Assembly (NCBI RefSeq): GCF_014645355.1
Contig: NZ_BMLS01000006.1
Span: forward strand, 173,759-237,758
Length of the DNA stretch: 64,000 nucleotides
Reading direction: 5' to 3'
Source: Bowmanella pacifica
GTDB lineage: Bacteria > Pseudomonadota > Gammaproteobacteria > Enterobacterales > Alteromonadaceae
Shown here: piece after piece, positions 39,413 to 47,766 of the stretch
Position numbering within the stretch: the first letter of the stretch is position 1
Layout: every line of letters starts with the position of its first letter
Translations under genes and position numbers: made by a program
The notes under the pieces: model-generated
The model's database searches: none
What the model was told of the DNA's origin: nothing
The model's input: only the letters and a program-made list of their open reading frames with translations

Positions 39413-40087
39413 ATGAAAACCGGGCAACACTATCAAGCATTGATCATTCTGGCTGGCCTATCAGGCTTGTTCGCCTGTCAGTCAGCCCCAGATACCGAAA
39501 TAACCCAAGCGGAACAGGCAAACTTAGCCGCACAGGTGGCTATTCTCAAGGAAAAACAACAGAAATATGACGCTGTTGTGGAAGAATGGCAATCTATGCG
39601 TGAAGGGCTGCAACGTTTGTTGATAGTAGAAGAAGAATTGGGCTTGTTGATTGGCCAGTTGGATCAAATGTCCAATGACATACCACCGTCACAATCTACA
39701 CAACAGAGCGCCCAGACAACCACCAGTCAACCCGTGCAAGACAGTACGACTGACCATATAAAGCAGACACAATCACCCTCTGACAAGTTTCAGCATGAAA
39801 GTGAGATGCCACCTAGATACGCATTGCAGCTAACGGCCGTTACCTCACCAGCACGTTTGCATAGTCTGTGGCGAGAGTTAAGCAACAAACACCCCGCTCT
39901 GCTGGCCGATTTACCGGCAAACTATCAAAAAATAACGGTTAAAAGCACCGATTACTTTCGTTTGAAAGCCGGTGCTTTCGTCACCGAAGCGCAGGCAACA
40001 GAGCGTTGCAATGCACTGAAGTCTGCCGGTGTTGGCTGCATTGTCAGTGACTATCATGCAGCCCCATTGCAACAACTGAATCCCTGA
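39413..40087 (+). CDS. SPOR-like lipoprotein
   Basis: 224 residues. Lipobox in LSGLFAC (Cys about residue 22), a helical segment (about 35-90, EEWQSMREGLQRLLIVEEEL), a Gln/Thr/Ser-rich linker (about 95-135) and a C-terminal SPOR-like domain (about 142-215: YALQLTAVTSP, YFRLKAGAFVTEAQATERCN, GVGCIVSDY). Likely tethers the envelope machinery to peptidoglycan. GGAGCAGGAAG precedes the ATG. It follows the usher-like gene by 17 bases in the same operon and is a paralogue of the gene at 41534. Confidence 0.75.
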   Translation: MKTGQHYQALIILAGLSGLFACQSAPDTEITQAEQANLAAQVAILKEKQQKYDAVVEEWQSMREGLQRLLIVEEELGLLIGQLDQMSNDIPPSQSTQQSAQTTTSQPVQDSTTDHIKQTQSPSDKFQHESEMPPRYALQLTAVTSPARLHSLWRELSNKHPALLADLPANYQKITVKSTDYFRLKAGAFVTEAQATERCNALKSAGVGCIVSDYHAAPLQQLNP

Positions 40088-40088
40088 C

Positions 40089-40649
40089 TCAGTTTACCTG
40101 TCCCAGGTGACGGACGACAAAATAAGGTATAACCCCCTGTGCACTGGCTAATACCTTATTACTGTCCAGTTCAAACAAACGAGCGTTAACCTCTACCCCT
40201 GAAGGGCTGTAAATCATGGTGCCTGTTAGCACGCAGCATGATTGCCCTTTAGGCAATTGATGCGCTTCTCGGGAAAAAGCAAAATCACCGTTTTGGGTGA
40301 TCTTTACCTCTCCCGTTGCTTTGCTTTCGGTGACACTGAACCCTTGCTTTCGCAGTTGCTGCATAAAGTTTTCAGCTAACTGATTCCCCAGCATATTGGT
40401 CTGAGTCAGGGTCGAATCAAACTCCACAAAAGACGCCACCGCGATACTCTTATCAGCCACAGCTTGTTGGTTGATCTTTAACCCCATTACCATCTGTTCG
40501 ACGTAATCAGCCAGACGTTTATGGTGGTGCAAGGGTACAAAACGCTGCCCCTGGGCGCCCCAATCATCGGAAGAAACCGCTTGTGTGGTATCTGAAAAGG
40601 CGTAGGGCGCAAGCAGCAAAGTGGAGGCCATTAAACCTATTAATTTCAT
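40089..40649 (-). CDS. FlgO-like periplasmic protein
   Basis: 186 residues with a Sec signal peptide (MKLIGLMASTLLLAPYAFSD) but no lipobox. The FlgO-like core reads LADYVEQMVMGLKI, IAVASFVEFDSTLTQTNMLG, NQLAENFMQQLRKQGFSV and GDFAFSREAHQL. FlgO is an outer-membrane protein linked to Vibrio flagella; no flagellar genes occur here. First of four FlgO-like proteins in this locus and the only one without a lipid anchor. Convergent with the SPOR lipoprotein gene, one base apart. Confidence 0.78.
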   Translation of the reverse strand: MKLIGLMASTLLLAPYAFSDTTQAVSSDDWGAQGQRFVPLHHHKRLADYVEQMVMGLKINQQAVADKSIAVASFVEFDSTLTQTNMLGNQLAENFMQQLRKQGFSVTESKATGEVKITQNGDFAFSREAHQLPKGQSCCVLTGTMIYSPSGVEVNARLFELDSNKVLASAQGVIPYFVVRHLGQVN

Positions 40650-40658
40650 GTTTATCCC

Positions 40659-41306
40659 CTATTGGATCCCAGATGCCGGCATATCCAGGCGAGACTCACT
40701 GGCAATTAAGGCACTTACCTGCGCAGACGGCAGTAAGGTTTGTGCCGACGCTTTCAGTTCTTTTGATACCAGGTCGACCATTCTGGCCTGCACCAACACA
40801 CCGCGTCGATGTTTGGTTAAGGTGCCGGTCAAAACCAAATTGGCCTGCATATCGGGGCGTAATTCGGTGTAGTCTCGGCTTAACACCAGATCCCCCTGTT
40901 CGGTCACCCTGATGTAATCGGTCGTTTTATGGTCAAGCACTTTAACGCCAAACTGATGTAACTCATTCATAAAGCTCTGAGCCACTTGCTGTCCGAGTAA
41001 ACCGGCCTTGTCATAAGCACCATCGACATAAACAAAGTCCGCCACCATCACCGCACTGTCTTCTCCGACCCCTTGCATATTCAGCGCCATCTGATTCATC
41101 AACAGGCGTATATGATCCTGAATTGTCGCAGCATGAGTCTGATAATTGTCAGATGAAAAACGTCCTGGTTGAAAAGCCGGTGTTGACTCCGTGTCTGATT
41201 GTTGCATGGCTGTCATCTGACAACCTGCCAGCAGCACCACACCACTTAGTAGATAAGCTTTCACCATCGCCCCCTTCACTGACAAGAATGAATTTTGATA
41301 TGTCAT
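40659..41306 (-). CDS. FlgO-like lipoprotein
   Basis: 215 residues. Lipobox LLAGCQM; the FlgO-like core includes IRLLMNQMALNMQGVGEDSA, VMVADFVYVDGAYDKAGLLG, QQVAQSFMNELHQFGVKVLD and DLVLSRDYTELR. The open frame runs 59 codons further upstream without resemblance. The start at 41306 has GAGG seven bases before; an alternative ATG at 41267 has GGGGG close by and a shorter signal peptide. It lies 9 bases upstream of the previous FlgO-like gene on the same strand, so both form one unit. Confidence 0.8.
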   Translation of the reverse strand: MTYQNSFLSVKGAMVKAYLLSGVVLLAGCQMTAMQQSDTESTPAFQPGRFSSDNYQTHAATIQDHIRLLMNQMALNMQGVGEDSAVMVADFVYVDGAYDKAGLLGQQVAQSFMNELHQFGVKVLDHKTTDYIRVTEQGDLVLSRDYTELRPDMQANLVLTGTLTKHRRGVLVQARMVDLVSKELKASAQTLLPSAQVSALIASESRLDMPASGIQ

Positions 41307-41533
41307 GTTATTGCCTCTTGGCTCTCGCTTGCGGCAAAGATCTGCCTGATACCAACAGCAAGCTATTTCACTCAGGGTTTGGAAAGCAGCGCCCCAGTGA
41401 AACCAGCAAAATGTCCTAGTGAATAAAATGCAATTTACGCGCCAGCCCATAAGCACATCAAGTAAAGCTTTATCAACTGGCATAAAACATGCAAACTTTT
41501 TAGGTAAGTACCTATCCTGACGAGAACACGACC

Positions 41534-42241
41534 ATGTGTCAGCGCCACCATAAAACTGCCAGACTCATCTCTTCACTGGCCGTGCCTTTGCTGCCAATGA
41601 TGGCTCTGACGCTCTCTGCTTGCAGTACAACAAATGGCTTCTATGGCAGCAACGAGTCCTCAGACCTCCCTCAAGAGACAATCACCAGTGATGAAGTGCG
41701 CCAGTACGTGCAAGAATGGCGTGACGCCAAAGCCGGCATTCAGCGCCTGAACGAATTGGAAGCGGACTTGGCTCTTTTGATCGCCGAAGTCAACCGGGCG
41801 TCAGCGCTAGAAGAGACGCCACAACCCTACCGAGACACCTCAGAGGATGAGCTTTTAACGGCGGCTCCTTTGATTAACGCGAAGAGTGAAGAAAACAACT
41901 GGCTGCCACCAACATCAGCGCCAGCAGATGATATGCCCCCAACCGGTGACATCGATAATGGGCAAAACACAGCAGAAGCCGTATATGGCTTACGTATTGC
42001 CGCATTTTTGAAACCACAAAGCGCAAAGTTTGGCTGGTATCTTATCCAGCAACGGGACGGCAAAATATTGACAGGGTTATCAGCCAGATTGCAGAAAACA
42101 CAACACCCTCGCCAGACCTTATACAGCCTAAATGTAGGGCCATTTTCCAGTGCACCTGACGCAGAGTCTTTATGCGAACAGCTAAAACCCCGTCAGTATC
42201 TGTGTGAAGTGGGTGAATTCTCAGGTCAAGAATTACGCTGA
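41534..42241 (+). CDS. SPOR-like lipoprotein, paralogue of the gene at 39413
   Basis: 235 residues. Lipobox in LTLSAC (about residue 30). The helical segment QEWRDAKAGIQRLNELEADL matches EEWQSMREGLQRLLIVEEEL of the gene at 39413. A Pro/Asp-rich linker (about 95-150) is followed by a SPOR-like C-terminal domain: YGLRIAAFLKPQSAKFGWYL, YSLNVGPFSSAPDAESLCEQ and LCEVGEF. Divergent from the FlgO-like gene before it. The ATG has only a weak ribosome site. Confidence 0.72.
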   Translation: MCQRHHKTARLISSLAVPLLPMMALTLSACSTTNGFYGSNESSDLPQETITSDEVRQYVQEWRDAKAGIQRLNELEADLALLIAEVNRASALEETPQPYRDTSEDELLTAAPLINAKSEENNWLPPTSAPADDMPPTGDIDNGQNTAEAVYGLRIAAFLKPQSAKFGWYLIQQRDGKILTGLSARLQKTQHPRQTLYSLNVGPFSSAPDAESLCEQLKPRQYLCEVGEFSGQELR

Positions 42242-42260
42242 CGCCATGCTATTGCATGGC

Positions 42261-42929
42261 TTATGACTTAGGTTCGCTGACACCAAACAGCTTTTTCGCC
42301 GCATCAAATAAATGTTGCGCTTCGCCTCTGCTGTTTAATTTCACCTCTGAGGATGACAGAGTAAAACTGTCCATGCTCATCAAATGGCTGCGACTTTGCT
42401 TAAGGTAACTCACCACATCGGTTTCAGATACTTTGGCTTCCTTTAGCTGCGCGGCAAAATCCCGGGTGCTTCCCCACTCAAAAAACTCAGACAAGCGATT
42501 AAGCTGATCCATGCGTTTTTGTAATCCCTGATCGGCATCCAGATACTGCTGTAAACGCTGCAGTTCAGGCCTAGCATCTTCAGCGTCTGCGCCCGCAACC
42601 TGCCACTTTCCCTCCACAAGTTTTATCTCTGTGGGAGTTTCAATGCCAAATCGCTTAGCCAGATCCTGCAACTGTGTAGCCACCGGCTTAGAATGAAAGG
42701 CAATCATATTATCCAGGCTTTGCAGGCTGACCGAAGACTGCCCTTGTTCCATTTTTTTCAGGGTGTCGTCTATCTCATTGTCACTCATACCACCAAGGCC
42801 GGTATCCAACTCTGTCAACTCACCCGCCAGATTCTGTTTTTGCGCTTGCACGGCTCTGTCCAGCGCCTGTTGAGACTTAGCCGGATCATTAAGATAATCC
42901 ATCAAACTTAAACCAGACTGAATTTGCAT
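42261..42929 (-). CDS. Hypothetical helical protein in the FlgO/SPOR locus
   Basis: 222 residues, no signal peptide or membrane segment; mostly charged helices (SQQALDRAVQAQKQNLAGEL, LQRLQQYLDADQGLQKRMDQ). No family recognised. The start at 42929 has GGGAGCATCAGG upstream; six earlier codons are open. The C-terminus contains SRGEAQHLFDAAKKLFGVSE. It sits between a SPOR lipoprotein and two FlgO-like lipoproteins on the minus strand, so a cytoplasmic partner or regulator of the locus is possible. Confidence 0.7.
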   Translation of the reverse strand: MQIQSGLSLMDYLNDPAKSQQALDRAVQAQKQNLAGELTELDTGLGGMSDNEIDDTLKKMEQGQSSVSLQSLDNMIAFHSKPVATQLQDLAKRFGIETPTEIKLVEGKWQVAGADAEDARPELQRLQQYLDADQGLQKRMDQLNRLSEFFEWGSTRDFAAQLKEAKVSETDVVSYLKQSRSHLMSMDSFTLSSSEVKLNSRGEAQHLFDAAKKLFGVSEPKS

Positions 42930-42967
42930 CCTGATGCTCCCGGTCAAAAATTTTACATTACTTGAAG

Positions 42968-43630
42968 CTAGCCTTTTATCAGCTTCACGCCCTCAGCCGG
43001 TTTACCGCTGCTGAGTAAGCCGTTGGCAATTTCTGCAGGTAAGAAGCCCTGCGCAGAGCCCACCACGGCTTTTGACTTCATCCCCACCACGCGGGCATTC
43101 ACCAAGTAACCGCCCTGATGCTTAGCCAGGGTACCCGTGACCACATACTCAATAGGCTGCGTGGCAGACACTTCCAGGTAATCACGGGTAAGTACAAAGT
43201 CCCCTTGTTCGGTAATACGAATAAAATCACTGGTTTTAATATCAATGACCGGAATACCAAACTGGTGGATCTCATACATAAAGCTCTCGGCAATCTGGTT
43301 TCCCAACAAACTCGCCTGATCGAAGGAGCCATCTACAAACACGAAGCTGCTTACCGCCATCGGGGTGCTGGAAGTCACATACTGCAGGTTATTTACCAAC
43401 TCCTGCATAATGCCGCGCACATAGTGGTTAATGTTCTGTTGCTGCGGTGAAGTGTGCTGAGGTTTCTCTCCCACCTGCTGCGTAGAAAACTGCTGTTTAT
43501 ATTGTTCGCCAAAGCCGAGACTGGCCTGGTAGGCTGCCGACGTCGCGGCATCAGACTGTGATTGTTCGGGACTTACGGAACACCCGGCGACCAATAACGC
43601 CAAGAGCCCGCATAGCGCTGTCTTTTTCAT
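42968..43630 (-). CDS. FlgO-like lipoprotein
   Basis: 220 residues. Lipobox LLVAGCS (Cys about 17). FlgO-like core: YVRGIMQELVNNLQYV, PMAVSSFVFVDGSFDQASLL, GNQIAESFMYEIHQFGIPVI, TSDFIRITEQGDFVLTRDYL and VGSAQGFLPAEIANGL. Very similar to the product of 40659-41306 in layout. The start at 43630 is preferred since GGGGGATATT precedes it; an in-frame start four codons earlier overlaps the upstream gene. Located 11 bases after the next FlgO-like gene. Confidence 0.82.
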   Translation of the reverse strand: MKKTALCGLLALLVAGCSVSPEQSQSDAATSAAYQASLGFGEQYKQQFSTQQVGEKPQHTSPQQQNINHYVRGIMQELVNNLQYVTSSTPMAVSSFVFVDGSFDQASLLGNQIAESFMYEIHQFGIPVIDIKTSDFIRITEQGDFVLTRDYLEVSATQPIEYVVTGTLAKHQGGYLVNARVVGMKSKAVVGSAQGFLPAEIANGLLSSGKPAEGVKLIKG

Positions 43631-43641
43631 AATATCCCCCA

Positions 43642-44235
43642 CTAATACTCGCCTCGGTAGAGCATCTGATTTCGGCTCATAACCTTACCCTGCGACCAGG
43701 CAACGTCTTTTGGCAGGTAATCTGTCGCGGCCGCCACCAAGCGTTTGGAAGGCAGTTCAATCAAGCGCAAGTTAACCAACAGGCTTTGCTCCTGCACTGA
43801 GTAAGTGCCGGTAAGCAGATACTGTAGATCAACTTCTCCGCTTAGCGCTTCCACATCTCGCGACAGCATAATATCCTGCCCTGCATTGATATGAACCGCA
43901 GGCAAAGTCTTAAACTCAACAACCGTCAACCCAGCCTGAGCGGCAAAGGTCACCAGGCTTTCCTGCATTTGCAATCCCAGCGCCTGGTGCTCTGGCAAAC
44001 TTTTGCCACTTTGCAGGTGCGAAGGCAGTATTGTGCCGACCGCCAGGGGCGCATCAGGGTTAATACGGCCCGAAGTGTCAAATAATTGTCTGGCTAAACG
44101 CTCAACCTGCGCATGTAAGCTATCCACTTGATTAGCCGCCTGCACGGAAGCGGTGATGGGCTGCGAAGCACAGCCCACCAGCCCAGACAGGCTTATCAGC
44201 ACACAGCCAAGCAGGGTATTTAATTTTATCTTCAT
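43642..44235 (-). CDS. FlgO-like lipoprotein
   Basis: 197 residues. Lipobox SGLVGCASQ. FlgO-like core: VDSLHAQVERLARQLFDTSG, LAVGTILPSHLQ, GLQMQESLVTFAAQAGLTVV, INAGQDIMLSRDVEAL and YLLTGTYSVQEQSLLVNLRL. More divergent than the other three. A GTG three codons upstream (44244) is an alternative start. First gene of a three-gene minus-strand unit with the FlgO-like and hypothetical genes. Upstream, ACCGGCCTTG occurs twice (44326-44335 and 44351-44360), a possible direct-repeat operator. Confidence 0.75.
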   Translation of the reverse strand: MKIKLNTLLGCVLISLSGLVGCASQPITASVQAANQVDSLHAQVERLARQLFDTSGRINPDAPLAVGTILPSHLQSGKSLPEHQALGLQMQESLVTFAAQAGLTVVEFKTLPAVHINAGQDIMLSRDVEALSGEVDLQYLLTGTYSVQEQSLLVNLRLIELPSKRLVAAATDYLPKDVAWSQGKVMSRNQMLYRGEY

Positions 44236-44430
44236 ATTCGCCACGGCCCCAGGCTCAAATCTCCATGGCCTTTACTACGCAATTTTTACGCCAATAAGGT
44301 ATATCGCCTTTATATGACCTTGGTGACCGGCCTTGCAGTCTAGGAGGCCAACCGGCCTTGAATCGCCGGTAGCAATCACACACGGCCCAACGTATAGTAA
44401 CAAAGCCCTTAGTTTTCATATTGTTGCACT

Positions 44431-47400
44431 ATGTTTAGCATCTGGCTTTTAACCCTGTTGGCGATTGTCTATTTGTCCTTGCTGTTTGCCGTAGGGTTTT
44501 GGGGTGACCGCTTTCACGGCGCCGCCAGTCATAAGCAACGACCTATTATCTACAGCTTGGCGCTGGGGGTGCACTGCACATCCTGGGCCTTCTTTGGCAC
44601 TACGGCACAGTCAGCTACCTATGGCTGGGCCTTTACCCCAACCTATGTCGGTAGCGTGGTGGCCTTTGCCTTGGGCTATCCCTTGCTGGTGCGCATTATT
44701 CGCTGGTGTCAGCAGCACAATATCAGCTCGCTGGCAGATTTTATTGGTAGCCAATACAAGCATTCGCACTTCGTCGCCGCCTTTGTCACCCTTATCTGCT
44801 TTATTGGTGTGGTGCCCTACACTGCCTTGCAGCTCGATGCGGTGACTACCAGCGTCAGCCTGCTGGCCACCGATCAAACCCAATGGCCCGGCGGCATCAG
44901 CTTTTATGTGGCCTTGTTAATGGCGATTTTTGCCATTTTGTTTGGTACCCGTAGCTTGAGTCTGACTGAGAAACACCCGGGGTTAATGCTGACCATTGCC
45001 TTTGAATCGCTGGTTAAAATGCTGACCCTGGTGCTGGTTGGCTTGTTTGTTTGTTATCAGATGTTTGACGGAGTACTGGATTTGCTGGGCCAGGTGCAGC
45101 TTAACCCAGACACCCGCCAAATCCTGACCGGTTCGGACGGTGCACCACTGGTTTACCTGTGTCATATGTTGCTGGGCTTTTTGTCGATGTTTTGCCTACC
45201 TCGGCAATTCCATGTCAACTATATTGAAAATAACGGCGAGCTGGAACTCAAGCGCTCGCGCTGGTTATTCCCGTTGTACCTGCTGGCCATCAATCTGTTT
45301 GTGTTGCCCATAGCCCTGGCCGGTAAGCTATTACTGCCTGCGACCAATGCCGATACCTATGTCCTGGCGTTACCCATGCTGGCAGACAGTAGTTGGTCAG
45401 CCTTAGTGGCATTTATTGGTGGCCTGTCCGCTGCCTCCAGCATGATCATTGTCGCCACGCTGGCGATGGGCGTAATGATGGCCAACAATATCATTACTCC
45501 CCTATGGCTTAAGCTACATTTTCGCGCCGACCAACAGCAGGTTTTGCGCCCTTCCCTGTTGCTGGGTATTCGCCGCCTGACCGTGATTCTGGTGATTGGC
45601 CTGTCATACCTGTATTCCCAGTATTTAAGCCAGGCCGCTCCTCTGGTTAACAGCGGTATTATTGCCATGGCCCTGCTGGCACAACTGGCTCCTGCCATGT
45701 TATTTGCCTTGTATTGGCAGCGCAGCAGTCGACTGGCGGCAGTGGCCGGTATTCTGGCGGGCTGCAGCGGTTGGGTAGTATGGCTGCTGTGGCCCAGTAT
45801 CAAGGCCAGCTATTATTTTGAATCGGTACCCAGTGATCAGGCCATGAGCTTGGGCGTGATATACAGTCTGAGTATTAACCTGTTGGCGTTTGTCGCGGTA
45901 AACCTGTTACGGGGACGCTTTACGAAATCGAGTACAGAGCGCACCACACAGCAATCTGTGCCCACTATCCGCATCAGCACCCTGCTGGCGGTCAGCCAGA
46001 AGATCCTATCAGACAAACAACAAACCCGGCTGCAAAACAGCATATTGGACAGTGACCAGCAAGCCTACGCCAGCGGCCAGTTGATTCGCCGTGTGGAGCG
46101 GGAGCTGGCCGCCCAGGTGGGGAATGCCGGTGCCCGTATTCTGCTCTCGGCGTTAACCGAGCAGCATAGTGTGCCATTGGATGAATTAGTCGGTCTGGTG
46201 GAAGAGGCTAGCCAAAACTACCAATTCAACCACGAGTTGCTGCAATCGTCGGTAGAACATATTGAACAAGGCATCAGCGTAGTAGACCGCCACCTGAAGC
46301 TACTGGCCTGGAACAGTCGCTATGTGAGCATGTTTACTTACCCGGAAGGGTTTATCCGTGCGGGCCTGCCATTGGAAGATTTGCTACGCTTTAACGCCAG
46401 GCGCGGCATGCTCGGGGACGTGTCGGATATCGACAGCGAAGTGGCCAAGCGCTTAAACCATATTCGCCAGGGCAGCAGTTATAAGTACCTGCGCAGCCAA
46501 CCTGATTGCCGGGTGATTGAGTTACAGGGCAATCCCATGCCGGGCGGCGGCTTTGTCACCACCTATGCAGATATTACCGAACACGTGCAAACCCAGCGCG
46601 CTTTGGAAGACGCCAAACAAAGTCTGGAACTGCGGGTGGCAGAGCGCACCGAACAGTTACAACAAGCCAAGCTGGCCGCTGACCGTGCCAATGACAGCAA
46701 AACTAAATTTTTGGCCGCTGCCGGCCACGATCTGATGCAGCCTTTTAATGCCGCCACCCTGTTTGCCGGCATGATCGCGCAGCAAAGTCGCGCCACGCCG
46801 CTGGAAGAACTGGCCCGAGGATTACAGCAGTCGTTAAATAATGCCGAAGAACTATTGTCGATGTTGCTGGATATGACCAGGCTGGACTCCGGCATCTTAA
46901 AAGTAAACCGCCAGTCCTTTGCCCTGAGTGAAATTCTTGATCCGCTTATGGCTGAGTTCAGCCTGATCGCCGGACAGAAACAACTCAGCCTGCATTATCA
47001 GCAGACCTGCTTATCAGTGCGCTCTGACAAAAAACTGCTGCGACGAATTATTCAGAACCTGGTATCCAATGCGGTTCGCTATACCGAGCAGGGCAAGGTG
47101 CTGGTTGGGGTAAAACGTTGTAAAGGCAAGGTGCTGCTGCAGGTATGGGATACCGGGCCTGGTATTGCCAAAGCGCAGCAACAAGAAATTTTTAATGAGT
47201 TCCACCAGCTACAAAAAAGCAATAAGCAGGGCTTAGGTCTGGGCCTAACCATAGTGGAGCGGATCAGTAAATTGCTGGGCCACCGCTTAACCCTCAATTC
47301 TGAGCCGGGTAAAGGCAGCTGTTTTGCGGTAGAGATTGAGCTTGCCACGGCGACACACAATCATCAGCCAACGCCAGCACCCGAGATGAACACCGACCTG

Positions 47401-47766
47401 CGCTGGCTAAGCGGCAAATCGGTATTACTGGTGGATAATGAAAAACAAGTGCTCACCGCCATGAGCCAGTTATTTGAACAATGGGGGGCACAAGTAACCG
47501 CAGCGTCCAACGGTACGCAGGCCTTGCAGCTGATGCCGAATGCCCCCGATCTGTTGCTGATGGACTATCATCTGGATCATGGTGCTATAGGCACAGACTT
47601 AGCCCAGCAGCTTTACCATCAGTGGCGAGGTAAGGTAGCCACTATTTTAAACTCCGCTAACCACGATGAAATAATCCGTTCTCAAGCCATTGAGGCGGGT
47701 TTCAGCTTTTTGCATAAACCGGTTAAAGCCGGGGCATTGAAACGTCTGATTAAACAGATACTTTAA
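44431..47766 (+). CDS. SSS-transporter-like hybrid sensor histidine kinase/response regulator (CrbS-like)
   Basis: 1111 residues. The N-terminal 500 residues form a sodium:solute-symporter-like membrane domain with about 13 helices (HCTSWAFFGTTAQSATYGWA, LADFIGSQYKHSHFVAAFVT). Then a STAC-like linker, a PAS domain (about 600-720, HIEQGISVVDRHLKLLAWNS), a HisKA domain with phospho-His in AAGHDLMQPFNAATLFAG (about 767), an HATPase_c (VWDTGPGIAKAQQ, GLGLGLTIVERISKLLG) and a C-terminal receiver with Asp about 1048 in LLMDYHLDHG. This is the CrbS layout, which with CrbR controls acetate use (acs) in Vibrio and Pseudomonas. Ends 4 bases inside the convergent LuxR regulator gene. Confidence 0.92.
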   Translation: MFSIWLLTLLAIVYLSLLFAVGFWGDRFHGAASHKQRPIIYSLALGVHCTSWAFFGTTAQSATYGWAFTPTYVGSVVAFALGYPLLVRIIRWCQQHNISSLADFIGSQYKHSHFVAAFVTLICFIGVVPYTALQLDAVTTSVSLLATDQTQWPGGISFYVALLMAIFAILFGTRSLSLTEKHPGLMLTIAFESLVKMLTLVLVGLFVCYQMFDGVLDLLGQVQLNPDTRQILTGSDGAPLVYLCHMLLGFLSMFCLPRQFHVNYIENNGELELKRSRWLFPLYLLAINLFVLPIALAGKLLLPATNADTYVLALPMLADSSWSALVAFIGGLSAASSMIIVATLAMGVMMANNIITPLWLKLHFRADQQQVLRPSLLLGIRRLTVILVIGLSYLYSQYLSQAAPLVNSGIIAMALLAQLAPAMLFALYWQRSSRLAAVAGILAGCSGWVVWLLWPSIKASYYFESVPSDQAMSLGVIYSLSINLLAFVAVNLLRGRFTKSSTERTTQQSVPTIRISTLLAVSQKILSDKQQTRLQNSILDSDQQAYASGQLIRRVERELAAQVGNAGARILLSALTEQHSVPLDELVGLVEEASQNYQFNHELLQSSVEHIEQGISVVDRHLKLLAWNSRYVSMFTYPEGFIRAGLPLEDLLRFNARRGMLGDVSDIDSEVAKRLNHIRQGSSYKYLRSQPDCRVIELQGNPMPGGGFVTTYADITEHVQTQRALEDAKQSLELRVAERTEQLQQAKLAADRANDSKTKFLAAAGHDLMQPFNAATLFAGMIAQQSRATPLEELARGLQQSLNNAEELLSMLLDMTRLDSGILKVNRQSFALSEILDPLMAEFSLIAGQKQLSLHYQQTCLSVRSDKKLLRRIIQNLVSNAVRYTEQGKVLVGVKRCKGKVLLQVWDTGPGIAKAQQQEIFNEFHQLQKSNKQGLGLGLTIVERISKLLGHRLTLNSEPGKGSCFAVEIELATATHNHQPTPAPEMNTDLRWLSGKSVLLVDNEKQVLTAMSQLFEQWGAQVTAASNGTQALQLMPNAPDLLLMDYHLDHGAIGTDLAQQLYHQWRGKVATILNSANHDEIIRSQAIEAGFSFLHKPVKAGALKRLIKQIL

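Noticed and set aside
40089..44235. Reading the FlgO-like genes as a flagellar locus
   Set aside because: No FlgP, FlgT, hook, ring or filament gene accompanies them; the neighbours are fibre-export and SPOR-like genes.
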